Position numbers and translations under genes: made by a program | Assembly (NCBI GenBank): GCA_023415335.1 | Contig: JAEZLD010000214.1 | Span: 1 to 13,989 of the forward strand | Length of the DNA stretch: 13,989 bases | Source: Bacillota bacterium | Lineage (GTDB): Bacteria > Bacillota > Clostridia > Clostridiales > Caloramatoraceae | Reading direction: 5' to 3' | The notes under the pieces: generated by a model | Told to the model about the DNA's origin: nothing | What the model saw: only the letters and a program-made list of their open reading frames with translations | Databases searched by the model: none | Part shown: one piece after another, positions 1 through 6,378 of the stretch | Layout: the number at the start of each line of letters is the position of its first letter | Position numbering within the stretch: position 1 is the stretch's first letter

Positions 1-2
1 AT

Positions 3-113
3 GAACCCATAGCCTGGGGCGGACCTATCGTAATGAACACAAAGGAAGAGTTAAACAAAGCCTTCGATGATTTAAAAAAAGGTACATTCATAAGGAGCAA
101 AATAGCTTACTGA
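3..113 (+). CDS. Pirin-like protein, C-terminal end only (partial)
   Basis: This is an open frame from the window edge to the TGA at 111-113, giving 36 residues that include WGGPIVMNTKEELNKAFDD and the ending GTFIRSKIAY. The 'GPIVMNT-EEL-AF-DL-GTFI' pattern is what the C-terminal tail of pirin family (cupin-fold) proteins looks like. The start and the metal-binding cupin motifs lie outside the window, so activity cannot be judged. A terminator follows 40 bases after the stop, so the gene is transcriptionally separate from the pyrimidine locus downstream. Confidence 0.7.
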   Translation, partial: EPIAWGGPIVMNTKEELNKAFDDLKKGTFIRSKIAY

Positions 114-153
114 TAAGCTTAACGGTACATCAGCTTGATACCTGTTATTTATG

Positions 154-191
154 GCTTACGCTTAAAATGGCGTAAGCTTTTTGCTTTTTTT
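154..191 (+). terminator. Rho-independent terminator of the pirin-like gene
   Basis: The arms GCTTACGC (154-161) and GCGTAAGC (170-177) are perfectly complementary over 8 bp around an 8-nt loop. They are followed directly by a T-rich tract interrupted by GC (178-191). It sits 40 bases after the pirin stop and on the correct strand. Confidence 0.88.
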
Positions 192-390
192 GAGTTTCAA
201 CAATGTCTATCAGTAGAGCTGAACTTATTAAAAATATTTAACATCAGATATAAAGATGTTTTATGCTTTTAAAACATATGTCTTAGTAATTGCGCTTGAG
301 CTTGAAAATCCTTATAATTAGCAGTTTTATGCAGAAAGAAGAGATTAATTACACAGAAAATTTCCTATAGCTTACAAGTTATAGTATACA

Positions 391-419
391 TTGACATGTA
401 ATCTAAAAGTTGCTATATT
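391..419 (+). promoter_or_regulatory. Sigma-A-type promoter of the BMP lipoprotein gene
   Basis: A perfect -35 TTGACA (391-396), a 17-bp spacer and a -10 TATATT (414-419) preceded by TGC (extended -10) make this a strong vegetative promoter. Transcription should start near 426. That leaves a leader of about 235 nt before the ATG at 662 and places the palindromic operator at 438-454 just downstream of the start site. Confidence 0.8.
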
Positions 420-437
420 ATTGCTATATTCTAATTT

Positions 438-454
438 ACGGAATATATTTCCGT
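438..454. promoter_or_regulatory. Probable IclR operator, copy 1 (ACGGAA-N5-TTCCGT)
   Basis: This is a perfect 6+6 bp palindrome with a 5-bp spacer. It recurs at 6340-6356 in front of the iclR gene with the same half-sites, and in both places lies 47 bp downstream of the first base of a TTGACA -35 box. IclR-family operators are commonly short palindromes with GGAA...TTCC cores, so the local IclR is the natural candidate. Lying at about +12 to +28, it would be expected to block transcription when occupied. A partial GCGGAAAA follows at 458-465. Confidence 0.75.
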
Positions 455-530
455 ATAGCGGAAAAACTAATCTTGGTGTTATTCCATAAATCACAACATA
501 GCTTACCAAACATCCAATGAAATATCAAAT

Positions 531-627
531 GCTCTTTTATAAAGGGCGCCGTTTCTTATGGCTGTAGCTATAATTAATTATATGCTTGAGCCGGAGTAAA
601 GCTTGTGTATTAGCTGTATTTACAGCT
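531..627 (+). promoter_or_regulatory. Hairpin-rich 5' leader of the BMP lipoprotein mRNA
   Basis: Three successive hairpins can be drawn by eye in the untranslated leader. The first is GCTCTTT/AAAGGGC at 531-547, with one wobble. The second, at 560-592, has outer GGCT/AGCC, inner AGC/GCT and a perfect 14-bp palindrome TATAATTAATTATA at 569-582. The third is AGCTGTA/TACAGCT at 612-627. None is followed by a T tract, so they are not terminators. They could stabilise the mRNA or control translation. No known riboswitch consensus was recognised. Confidence 0.35.
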
Positions 628-661
628 GATAATAAAAAATCAATACGAAAGGGAGAGGAAA

Positions 662-1798
662 ATGAAAACAAAACTTTTAAAGGTAGTTTCCATTTTAATT
701 ACCATGACTGTATTACTATCTGCATGTGGCAAGAGTAATGGCAAAACTAATGAGGGCTCAGATGGCAAGGGAGCGTCAGAGAAGGCATTGGATATCATGT
801 TTGTTGTTACTGGAAACCTTGGAGGGGGAACTAACAATGATGATGTGCATAAGGCACTAAGTGATTACACCAAGGCAAATGGCGGAAGCGTAAATACTTT
901 TGAATGTAACATGGATACATCATTATATGAGAGCACATTAATGCAGGCGGCAGAAACAGGAAAATATGACTTAATCGTAACAGGTTTTGGAACAATGATA
1001 GAGCCTCTTGGAAATACAGCAGCAAAGTATCCGAACCAGAAGTTCTTAATCTTTGATACCGAGATGGACTACAAGGATGGAAAGAACAGCAACGTTATTT
1101 CCGTACAGGTACTCCAGAACGAAGCAGGCTTCCTGGCAGGAGTACTTGCAGCGATGATGACAACATCAGATATAGAGTTTGCCAATGATAAAAAAGTAGT
1201 TGGCTTTGTGGGAGCAATGGAATCAACTGCAGTGCTTGACCTGCTCGTATCATACATTCAGGGAGTTAATTACATAGATCCTTCAATTGAAGTTCTGTAT
1301 TCCTTTGTAGGAGATCACAAGGATTCAGCCTTAACTAAGGAAATGGCACTTTCACAGAGCAACAGCGGTGCAGATGTAGTATTCGGAGTTACTAATAGTG
1401 ACCTGGCGGTTGCAGATGCTGCATTATCAAACAACTTCTATGCAATATGTGTTGATGCTGATGAGGCTATAAACATTGCAGGTACCAGCAAGGAAACTGC
1501 AGAGCGCATAGTAACATCAGTTATAAAGGCATATTACAACATGGTAAATCCTATAGTTGAGCAGATAGGAAACGGAACTGCTAAATGGGGAGCACATATG
1601 AAGATTTCCTATGCAGAAGGCGGTGTTTCCCTGGCAGACAACCAGTACTTCCAGGCTATAGCAACCAAGGAAATGCAGGACAAGCTAGTTGAGCTTAAGA
1701 ATGAAATCAGCTCAGGCAAAATTGTTGTAAATACAGCCTATGGTGCCTCAACAGAAGAGGTTGATAAAATAAAGGCTCTAGCACCTGCTCAGAAATAG
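662..1798 (+). CDS. BMP-family nucleoside-binding lipoprotein of an ABC importer
   Basis: This is the extracytoplasmic solute-binding component of a nucleoside importer, lipid-anchored to the outer face of the membrane. The first 22 residues form a lipoprotein signal: basic MKTKLLK, a hydrophobic stretch, then the lipobox L19-S-A-C22. The mature part shows Bmp (BmpA/Med/PnrA) family features: YDLIVTGFGTMIEPLGNTAAKYP, QKFLIFDTE, NEAGFLAGVLAAMM and KKVVGFVGAM. The 378 aa length is normal. A GGGAGAGG ribosome binding site lies just upstream of the ATG. Its cognate ATPase and permeases lie 5.4 kb downstream, at 7154-10788, behind the pyrimidine enzymes and iclR. BMP systems such as Lactococcus BmpA-NupABC take up purine and pyrimidine nucleosides. 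The ligand here is inferred from the neighbours (uridine or a related pyrimidine) and cannot be read from the sequence. Confidence 0.9.
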   Translation: MKTKLLKVVSILITMTVLLSACGKSNGKTNEGSDGKGASEKALDIMFVVTGNLGGGTNNDDVHKALSDYTKANGGSVNTFECNMDTSLYESTLMQAAETGKYDLIVTGFGTMIEPLGNTAAKYPNQKFLIFDTEMDYKDGKNSNVISVQVLQNEAGFLAGVLAAMMTTSDIEFANDKKVVGFVGAMESTAVLDLLVSYIQGVNYIDPSIEVLYSFVGDHKDSALTKEMALSQSNSGADVVFGVTNSDLAVADAALSNNFYAICVDADEAINIAGTSKETAERIVTSVIKAYYNMVNPIVEQIGNGTAKWGAHMKISYAEGGVSLADNQYFQAIATKEMQDKLVELKNEISSGKIVVNTAYGASTEEVDKIKALAPAQK

Positions 1799-1858
1799 CA
1801 AATATTTAAAAAGGTTTATATTATATCTATCCGGATTATATGCTGGATTTTAAAAGGA

Positions 1859-1874
1859 CAGCTTTAGAAAGCTG
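1859..1874 (+). repeat. Short perfect inverted repeat in the bmp-hydrolase gap
   Basis: CAGCTTT and AAAGCTG are complementary arms separated by AG. The hairpin is not followed by a T tract (the next bases are CTAAATTGATAAAAAAA), so it is not a rho-independent terminator. It may mark an mRNA processing or stabilising site between the lipoprotein gene and the enzyme genes. Confidence 0.35.
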
Positions 1875-1896
1875 CTAAATTGATAAAAAAATGCGG

Positions 1897-1989
1897 GCAT
1901 TCCGGCAGACTAAAGGAGACTACATATAACAAGGGCTCCTGATAAGCAGATGAAGCTTTTAAAGAGCCTCATCTGTGTCTTCGGGATGC
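1897..1989 (+). ncRNA. Candidate structured RNA element (three-helix) upstream of the hydrolase gene
   Basis: The 233-bp gap between the lipoprotein and hydrolase genes can fold by eye into three helices. A closing helix pairs GCATTCCGG (1897-1905) with TCGGGATGC (1981-1989), 9 bp with two wobbles. A 5-bp helix pairs AGGAG (1914-1918) with CTCCT (1936-1940). A long arm pairs CAGATGA (1947-1953) with TCATCTG (1969-1975) and continues after one mismatch as GCTTT/AAGAGC-type pairs. The arms enclose a multiloop as in three-way-junction riboswitches. No known class (purine, THF, ykkC, TPP, SAM, T-box, PyrR site) was recognised, and no terminator or sequestered ribosome binding site is obvious. Chance folding cannot be excluded. 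Confidence 0.3.
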
Positions 1990-2031
1990 TTAAGCTTTAT
2001 ATGACAGAGTAAATGGCAGGGAGGAACTAAC

Positions 2032-3246
2032 GTGATACATAATTATGAGGACTTACAGTATTGCAAAACGCTGTTTAAGAGATTCTACGGAATTGGAGCG
2101 TTACCGGGTGGCGGTGTTACCAGGTTAGGATATACAAAGGAAGAGGACCTGATGCATAAGGAACTGGCTTCAGCCGGAGAGGAACTGGGCTTTAATAACA
2201 TAGAGGATGAAGCAGGCAATACTTATATATGTAATTCTGTCCAGGATAATTATTATTTAATAGGTTCCCACCTTGATTCAGTTGTGGAAGGCGGAAGGTA
2301 TGACGGAGCTGCTGGTATAATAGCCGGGCTTATGATTTTAAAATGGGCGAAAGAGGATTGCTTAAATGAAGCTATCAGAGTAGGAGCATTCCGCTGTGAG
2401 GAGTCAAGCCGCTTCGGACATTGTACTATTGGAAGCGGGCTGATTACAAAAAAGCTTTTAAAAAATGATGCTGAAGGTCTGGTGTCAAGTGAGGGCAAGC
2501 TGCTGTGGGATATATTTGAGGAGAAGGGATACAGCCTTGAACCCCAGCAGATAAGAGGAATAAGGCAGTATCTGGAGCTTCATATAGAACAGGGGAGGCT
2601 GCTGGAGGAAACAAAAACCAGGGTTGGTATAGTAAACACAATAGCCGGGCCTAAGAGGTACAACCTTTATTTTTATGGATTATCCGAGCATTCTGGTGCA
2701 ACTCCAATGATGATAAGGCAGGACGCATTATGCTCAGCTGCTGAATCAATTCTTGAAATAGAGAAAATAGGAATCCAGGAAGCTGTGTATCATTCAGTAA
2801 CAACAGTTGGAGTAGTAAACAACAGGCCAAATGTTATGAATGTTATTCCTGGAGAGGTAAGAATTGGAATTGATATAAGAGGAATTGATATAGACAGCAT
2901 AAATCGGATAGAAGAAAACATACTGGAAAGAACCAGAAGCATTTGCAGGAAGAGAAATATTAAGCTTATAGAAGAAAAATTAGGGGAAGTATTGCCTGTT
3001 GAAATGTCAAAGGATCTGCAGGTAAAGCTCGAAAGCGTAGCAAATGACCTTGGAATAAGCAGCCGCATCATGATGAGCGGGGCTGGACATGATGCTATGT
3101 CCTTTGCGGATATATGTGATACAGCCATGATATTCATCCCGTGTAGGGGAGGCATAAGCCATAATAAAATGGAATTTACAGATATTGAAAGCATTTGCGA
3201 TGGTGCAAGAATAATGTATGAGCACATAAGGAGGGATAGGAAATGA
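2032..3246 (+). CDS. M20-family N-carbamoyl-L-amino-acid amidohydrolase, probable N-carbamoyl-aspartate hydrolase (ureidosuccinase)
   Basis: This cytoplasmic metalloenzyme is expected to cleave an N-carbamoyl amino acid to the amino acid, CO2 and NH3. The 404 aa product belongs to the hydantoinase/carbamoylase branch of M20 (HyuC, allantoate amidohydrolase, beta-ureidopropionase). Visible motifs are GSHLDSVVEGGRYDG (metal ligands His80 and Asp91), CEESSRFG (Glu123/Glu124), LELHIEQG (His184), NRPNVMNVIPG, DIRG (Arg283, a position that binds substrate carboxylate in relatives), GAGHDAMSFA and CRGGISHNKMEFTD (His377). The GTG start at 2032 is chosen because GGGAGGA lies about 7 bases upstream. 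Its stop overlaps the dihydroorotase start by 4 bases (ATGA), so the two are translationally coupled. That coupling, plus PyrK/PyrD downstream, points to N-carbamoyl-L-aspartate as substrate. Allantoate and N-carbamoyl-beta-alanine remain possible. The family is certain; the substrate is inferred. Confidence 0.85.
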   Translation: MIHNYEDLQYCKTLFKRFYGIGALPGGGVTRLGYTKEEDLMHKELASAGEELGFNNIEDEAGNTYICNSVQDNYYLIGSHLDSVVEGGRYDGAAGIIAGLMILKWAKEDCLNEAIRVGAFRCEESSRFGHCTIGSGLITKKLLKNDAEGLVSSEGKLLWDIFEEKGYSLEPQQIRGIRQYLELHIEQGRLLEETKTRVGIVNTIAGPKRYNLYFYGLSEHSGATPMMIRQDALCSAAESILEIEKIGIQEAVYHSVTTVGVVNNRPNVMNVIPGEVRIGIDIRGIDIDSINRIEENILERTRSICRKRNIKLIEEKLGEVLPVEMSKDLQVKLESVANDLGISSRIMMSGAGHDAMSFADICDTAMIFIPCRGGISHNKMEFTDIESICDGARIMYEHIRRDRK

Positions 3247-4520
3247 TACTAATCAAAGGAGGAAGAGTTCTTAACCCTCAAAATGGCATGGATGAAACAA
3301 TAGACATTAAAATCCAGGGGGACAGGATAGCAGGTTTTGGAAAATACCAGCGGAGCAAGGAGTATGAATACATAATTGAGGCAGAAGGAAAAATAGTTGC
3401 TCCCGGGCTGATTGATACTCATGTTCATTTCAGGGATCCTGGATTAACATACAAGGAGGATATAATATCAGGTGCTATGTCGGCAGCTGCAGGAGGATAT
3501 ACCTCGGTTGTCTGTATGGCAAACACAAAGCCTGCAGCAGATAACGCAGAAACCATAAGGTACATATTAGACAAAGGAAGAGAAACAGGAATCAATGTTT
3601 ACTCTGTTGCAGCTGTTACTAAAGGAATGAGAGGAAATGAGCTGACGGATTATGATTCCCTAAAAAAGGCGGGTGCTATTGGCTTAAGCGATGATGGGAT
3701 TCCTATTAAAGACGCAAAGCTATTGCTTGAGGCTATGAAGAAAGCAAAGGCAATGAACTTTCCTATAAGCTTACATGAGGAGGACCCTGATTTTGTCTAT
3801 CAATCCGGAGTAAATCATGGAAGCATATCAGAAAAGCTTGGCATTGGTGGCGCAACATCACTTTCAGAGCAGCTTATGGTTGCAAGGGACTGTATGCTCT
3901 CTTACAGCTGTGGTGCCCGTACTAACATACAACACGTAAGCACAAAGGAATCCGTAGAAATAATCAGATTCGCAAAGAAGCTGGGTGCGGATATATGGGC
4001 AGAGGTGACTCCCCAGCATTTTTCACTTACAGAAGAGATAGTGCTGGAGAAGGGGGCGCTTGCCAAGGTAAACCCTCCCATAAGAACAATGGAGGATAGA
4101 TACGGCCTGATACAAGGTTTAAAGGACAATACTATCAGCATTATTGCAACAGACCACGCTCCCCATTCAAAGGATGAAAAGAGCCTGCCGCTGCCTGAGG
4201 CCCCAAGTGGAATGATTGGCCTTGAAACAGCGCTGGCTTTAGGAATAACCAATCTTGTTAGAACCGGCGATTTATCAATGAGCCAGCTGCTTGAAAAGAT
4301 GACAGTAAACCCTGCTGCATTATATGGTTTAGAGTCCGGAAGTATTTTTGTGGGTTCAAAGGCTGATATTGTTATATTTGATGAGCACGAGCAGTGGACG
4401 GTGCAATCGTTCCTTTCAAAAGCATGTAACTGCCCATTTATAGGAACTGAGTTATATGGAAAAGTAAAATATACAATATGTAATGGAAAAATTGTTTATA
4501 GGGATGACTGCAGCAGCTGA
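3243..4520 (+). CDS. pyrC: Dihydroorotase (class I, PyrC type)
   Basis: It interconverts N-carbamoyl-L-aspartate and dihydroorotate in the cytoplasm, and the reaction is reversible. The 425 aa length and motifs fit bacterial class I PyrC: DTHVHFRDPGLTYKED (metal ligands His60, His62; substrate-binding Arg64), CMANTKPAADN (Asn94), LSDDG (Asp150/151 in place of a carbamylated lysine), LHEE (His178), QHVST (His231), VNPPIRT (Asn277) and ATDHAPHSKDEK (Asp304, His308). Arg64 and Asn94 correspond to residues that hold the substrate carboxylate in dihydroorotases, which argues against a dihydropyrimidinase or hydantoinase acting on dihydrouracil. All catalytic positions look intact. The start overlaps the carbamoyl-hydrolase stop as ATGA. 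In this context it probably runs in the ring-opening direction to feed the hydrolase, though a biosynthetic role is not excluded. Confidence 0.93.
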   Translation: MILIKGGRVLNPQNGMDETIDIKIQGDRIAGFGKYQRSKEYEYIIEAEGKIVAPGLIDTHVHFRDPGLTYKEDIISGAMSAAAGGYTSVVCMANTKPAADNAETIRYILDKGRETGINVYSVAAVTKGMRGNELTDYDSLKKAGAIGLSDDGIPIKDAKLLLEAMKKAKAMNFPISLHEEDPDFVYQSGVNHGSISEKLGIGGATSLSEQLMVARDCMLSYSCGARTNIQHVSTKESVEIIRFAKKLGADIWAEVTPQHFSLTEEIVLEKGALAKVNPPIRTMEDRYGLIQGLKDNTISIIATDHAPHSKDEKSLPLPEAPSGMIGLETALALGITNLVRTGDLSMSQLLEKMTVNPAALYGLESGSIFVGSKADIVIFDEHEQWTVQSFLSKACNCPFIGTELYGKVKYTICNGKIVYRDDCSS

Positions 4521-4542
4521 TAATTGCGCAGTGCAGCTGCAG
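4508..4542 (+). repeat. GC-rich inverted repeat over the end of the dihydroorotase gene
   Basis: GCAGCTG (4513-4519) pairs with CAGCTGC (4534-4540), or alternatively CTGCAGC (4508-4514) with GCTGCAG (4536-4542), spanning the TGA at 4518-4520. A short T run (TTTTG) comes only 8 bases later. It lies in the only sizeable gap (87 bp) inside the enzyme cluster and may be a weak attenuator or an mRNA-processing site reducing pyrK/pyrD expression. Confidence 0.35.
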
Positions 4543-4607
4543 GAAAGGCTTTTGTATATATATGGTATATTAAGCAGAAATTAAACAGTCACATAAGGAG
4601 AGAAGTA

Positions 4608-5318
4608 ATGGCAGTAGTTATAAAGAATCTGATACTAGAGGACGGGTTTTGTCTGCTGGAGGTTGAGCATAAAAACGAGGCAAGGATGGGGCAGTTTTAT
4701 ATGCTCAGGGCCTGGGGACAGGAGCCCATATTATCAAGACCAATAAGCATCTTAGATGCGGATGAGGGAAGCATTAAATTTTTATATAGAATAATAGGCA
4801 AGGGTACAAAAATATTAGGCAGCCTGGAAGCAGGACAGGAGGTTACACTGGAAGGACCATATGGCAATGGGTTTCCCTCTGGCTTAAAGGGAAGGATTGC
4901 ACTTGTAGGAGGAGGGGCAGGAATAGCGCCTCTATATCTGGCAGCAAAGTCATATAAAAGCTCTCCCATGTGTAAACAGGTAGACGTATATCTTGGCTTC
5001 AGCAATAAGGAAATATTGACTGATGAGTTTCGTGCTATAGCAGACAAGGTTCAGGTAAATGTTGGGGGATATGTTACTGATTATATTGATCCTCTTGATT
5101 ATGATGTGATACTAACCTGCGGACCTGAAATTATGATGCGTACCTTGCATAAAAAATGTAAAACATCAGGAACACCACTGTATGTTTCAATGGAAAAGCA
5201 TATGGCATGTGGTCTGGGTTTGTGTAAGGTATGTACATGCCAAACCTCCTCAGGAAGAAGGACCATATGCAAGGATGGGCCGATTTTCTTAGGAAGTGAG
5301 GTGTTTGACGTTGAGTAG
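4608..5318 (+). CDS. pyrK: Dihydroorotate dehydrogenase B electron-transfer subunit (PyrK)
   Basis: This is the FAD and [2Fe-2S] subunit that passes electrons between NAD(H) and the FMN of PyrD. The ATG at 4608 is preferred over an upstream in-frame ATG (4524) because AAGGAGAG lies 6 bases before it and PyrK homology begins there; it gives 236 aa, close to the family's usual length. Visible features are SRPIS (residues 43-47, FAD binding), GPYGNGFP (83-90), LVGGGAGIAPLYLAAK (99-114, NAD-binding loop), LTCGPEIMM (169-177) and the C-terminal cluster Cys201, Cys206, Cys209, Cys221 in MACGLGLCKVC...CKDGPIF. All four cluster cysteines are present. Its stop overlaps the PyrD TTG start by 8 bases, so the two subunits are translationally coupled. 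Confidence 0.93.
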   Translation: MAVVIKNLILEDGFCLLEVEHKNEARMGQFYMLRAWGQEPILSRPISILDADEGSIKFLYRIIGKGTKILGSLEAGQEVTLEGPYGNGFPSGLKGRIALVGGGAGIAPLYLAAKSYKSSPMCKQVDVYLGFSNKEILTDEFRAIADKVQVNVGGYVTDYIDPLDYDVILTCGPEIMMRTLHKKCKTSGTPLYVSMEKHMACGLGLCKVCTCQTSSGRRTICKDGPIFLGSEVFDVE

Positions 5319-6213
5319 ACTGGATACAACCTATGCTGGAGTCAGCTTTAAAAACCCTGTTGTTCTGGCTTCAGGCACTTGTGGCTTTGGAAGGGAACTA
5401 AACAAGGTGTTTGATATTGAAAAAATCGGAGGGATTTCTTCAAAGGGCCTGACCCTTAATCCTTTGAAAGGAAACAATGGAAACAGAATTACAGAAACCT
5501 CAAGCGGTATTATGAATAGTGTGGGGCTGGAGAATCCGGGCATAGATGCATTTATAAGCCAGGAGCTTGATTGGATAAACAGCAAAAACATCATAAATAT
5601 CGTAAATCTTGGGGGACATAGTGAGGAAGAATATATAAAGGGAATAGAACGGTTAAATGAAGTTGATCTGGACTTTATAGAGCTTAATATATCATGTCCA
5701 AATGTAAAAGAGGGCGGAATGAATTTCGGTATAAATACAGATATAGCACGCCATCTTGTACGTTTAGTCAGGAGGGAATGCAGGCACAAATTAATTATAA
5801 AGCTGTCACCTAATGCAGAAAATATTGTTTCCTTAGCCGCTATGTGCAAAGATGAGGGTGCAGATGGTGTGTCGCTTATCAATACTGTGCTAGCAATGGC
5901 TATTGATATAAATAAGAGAAAACCTGTATTTGATAATGTTTATGCAGGCTTATCTGGACCTGCTATTAAGCCCATAGCATTGCGTATGGTAAACCAGATA
6001 AAAAAAGCTGTTGATATTCCAATTATGGGTATAGGGGGGATAACCTCCTGGCAGGATGCAATTGAATTTATTATGGCAGGTGCCATGGTCATCCAGATTG
6101 GAACCGGAACATTTATGAAGCCTGATTTGGCTTTGGATATAGTTGAGGGAATGGAGAAATACATGGAGAAAAACGGAATAGAGTCTCTGGATGAAATCCG
6201 AGGGATTGTATAA
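5311..6213 (+). CDS. pyrD: Dihydroorotate dehydrogenase B catalytic subunit (PyrD, class 1B)
   Basis: This FMN-containing TIM-barrel enzyme interconverts dihydroorotate and orotate and couples to NAD(H) through PyrK. I choose TTG 5311 (300 aa) over GTG 5296: GAGGTG lies 7 bases upstream of the TTG, and the family's N terminus (SRLDTTYAGVSFKNPVVLASGT) begins there. Motifs are SSKG (Lys45), RITETSSGIMNSVGLENPG (Asn69 and the substrate loop), LNISCPNVKEGG (catalytic Cys129, as in class 1B enzymes), LINTVLAM, GLSGPAIKP, MGIGGI and QIGTGTF (FMN phosphate site). The NSVGLENPG and NISCPNVK motifs fit an orotate-specific enzyme rather than dihydropyrimidine dehydrogenase (PreA). With no pyrB, pyrE or pyrF alongside, reduction of orotate with NADH is the likely direction in this locus; this is inference. 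Confidence 0.93.
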   Translation: MSRLDTTYAGVSFKNPVVLASGTCGFGRELNKVFDIEKIGGISSKGLTLNPLKGNNGNRITETSSGIMNSVGLENPGIDAFISQELDWINSKNIINIVNLGGHSEEEYIKGIERLNEVDLDFIELNISCPNVKEGGMNFGINTDIARHLVRLVRRECRHKLIIKLSPNAENIVSLAAMCKDEGADGVSLINTVLAMAIDINKRKPVFDNVYAGLSGPAIKPIALRMVNQIKKAVDIPIMGIGGITSWQDAIEFIMAGAMVIQIGTGTFMKPDLALDIVEGMEKYMEKNGIESLDEIRGIV

Positions 6214-6292
6214 ATATAAAAAATAGCTTGTACTAGGGATTTGGGTAATAGGCTACAGGCATTGGTATATCACATAAGATGCATACAATATA

Positions 6293-6321
6293 TTGACACA
6301 ATATCCACTAGATGGTAGAGT
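6293..6321 (+). promoter_or_regulatory. Promoter of the iclR gene
   Basis: A perfect -35 TTGACA (6293-6298), a 17-bp spacer and a -10 TAGAGT (6316-6321) preceded by TGG (extended -10). The start site would be near 6328. The spacing to the downstream palindrome is identical to that in the bmp promoter. The -10 is weaker than at bmp, in keeping with lower expression of a regulator. Confidence 0.65.
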
Positions 6322-6339
6322 AAATATATATTCTAGTTA

Positions 6340-6356
6340 ACGGAAAGAATTTCCGT
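6340..6356. promoter_or_regulatory. Probable IclR operator, copy 2 (autoregulation)
   Basis: ACGGAA (6340-6345), 5-bp spacer AGAAT, TTCCGT (6351-6356). The half-sites are identical to the site at 438-454, and the two sites sit in aligned 30-bp blocks (425-454 and 6327-6356) that match at 25 positions. It lies 10 bases upstream of the ribosome binding site of iclR. This placement implies autoregulation and control of the transporter-phosphorylase genes behind iclR. Confidence 0.75.
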
Positions 6357-6378
6357 TGCACGAAATAAGGAGGAGCCT

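Noticed and set aside
1799..2031. PyrR-type attenuator, T-box or known riboswitch in the gap before the hydrolase.
   Set aside because: No PyrR binding-loop consensus, no T-box GGUGGNACC element, and no terminator hairpin with a T tract.
2032..4520. Reading the hydrolase/dihydroorotase pair as allantoate amidohydrolase plus allantoinase.
   Set aside because: The second protein has the dihydroorotase motifs FRDPGLTYKED, MANTKPAADN and VNPPIRT, and pyrK/pyrD follow directly. No other ureide or purine catabolic gene is present.
2032..6213. Reductive uracil degradation (dihydropyrimidine dehydrogenase, dihydropyrimidinase, beta-ureidopropionase).
   Set aside because: PyrD carries the class 1B orotate motifs (NSVGLENPG, NISCPNVK), and the cyclic amidohydrolase keeps the carboxylate-binding Arg and Asn of dihydroorotases. 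Kept only as a less likely substrate option for the M20 enzyme.
6214..6292. Terminator between pyrD and iclR.
   Set aside because: Only a 4-bp TAGC/GCTA pairing and no T tract could be found, so pyrD transcripts may read into iclR.
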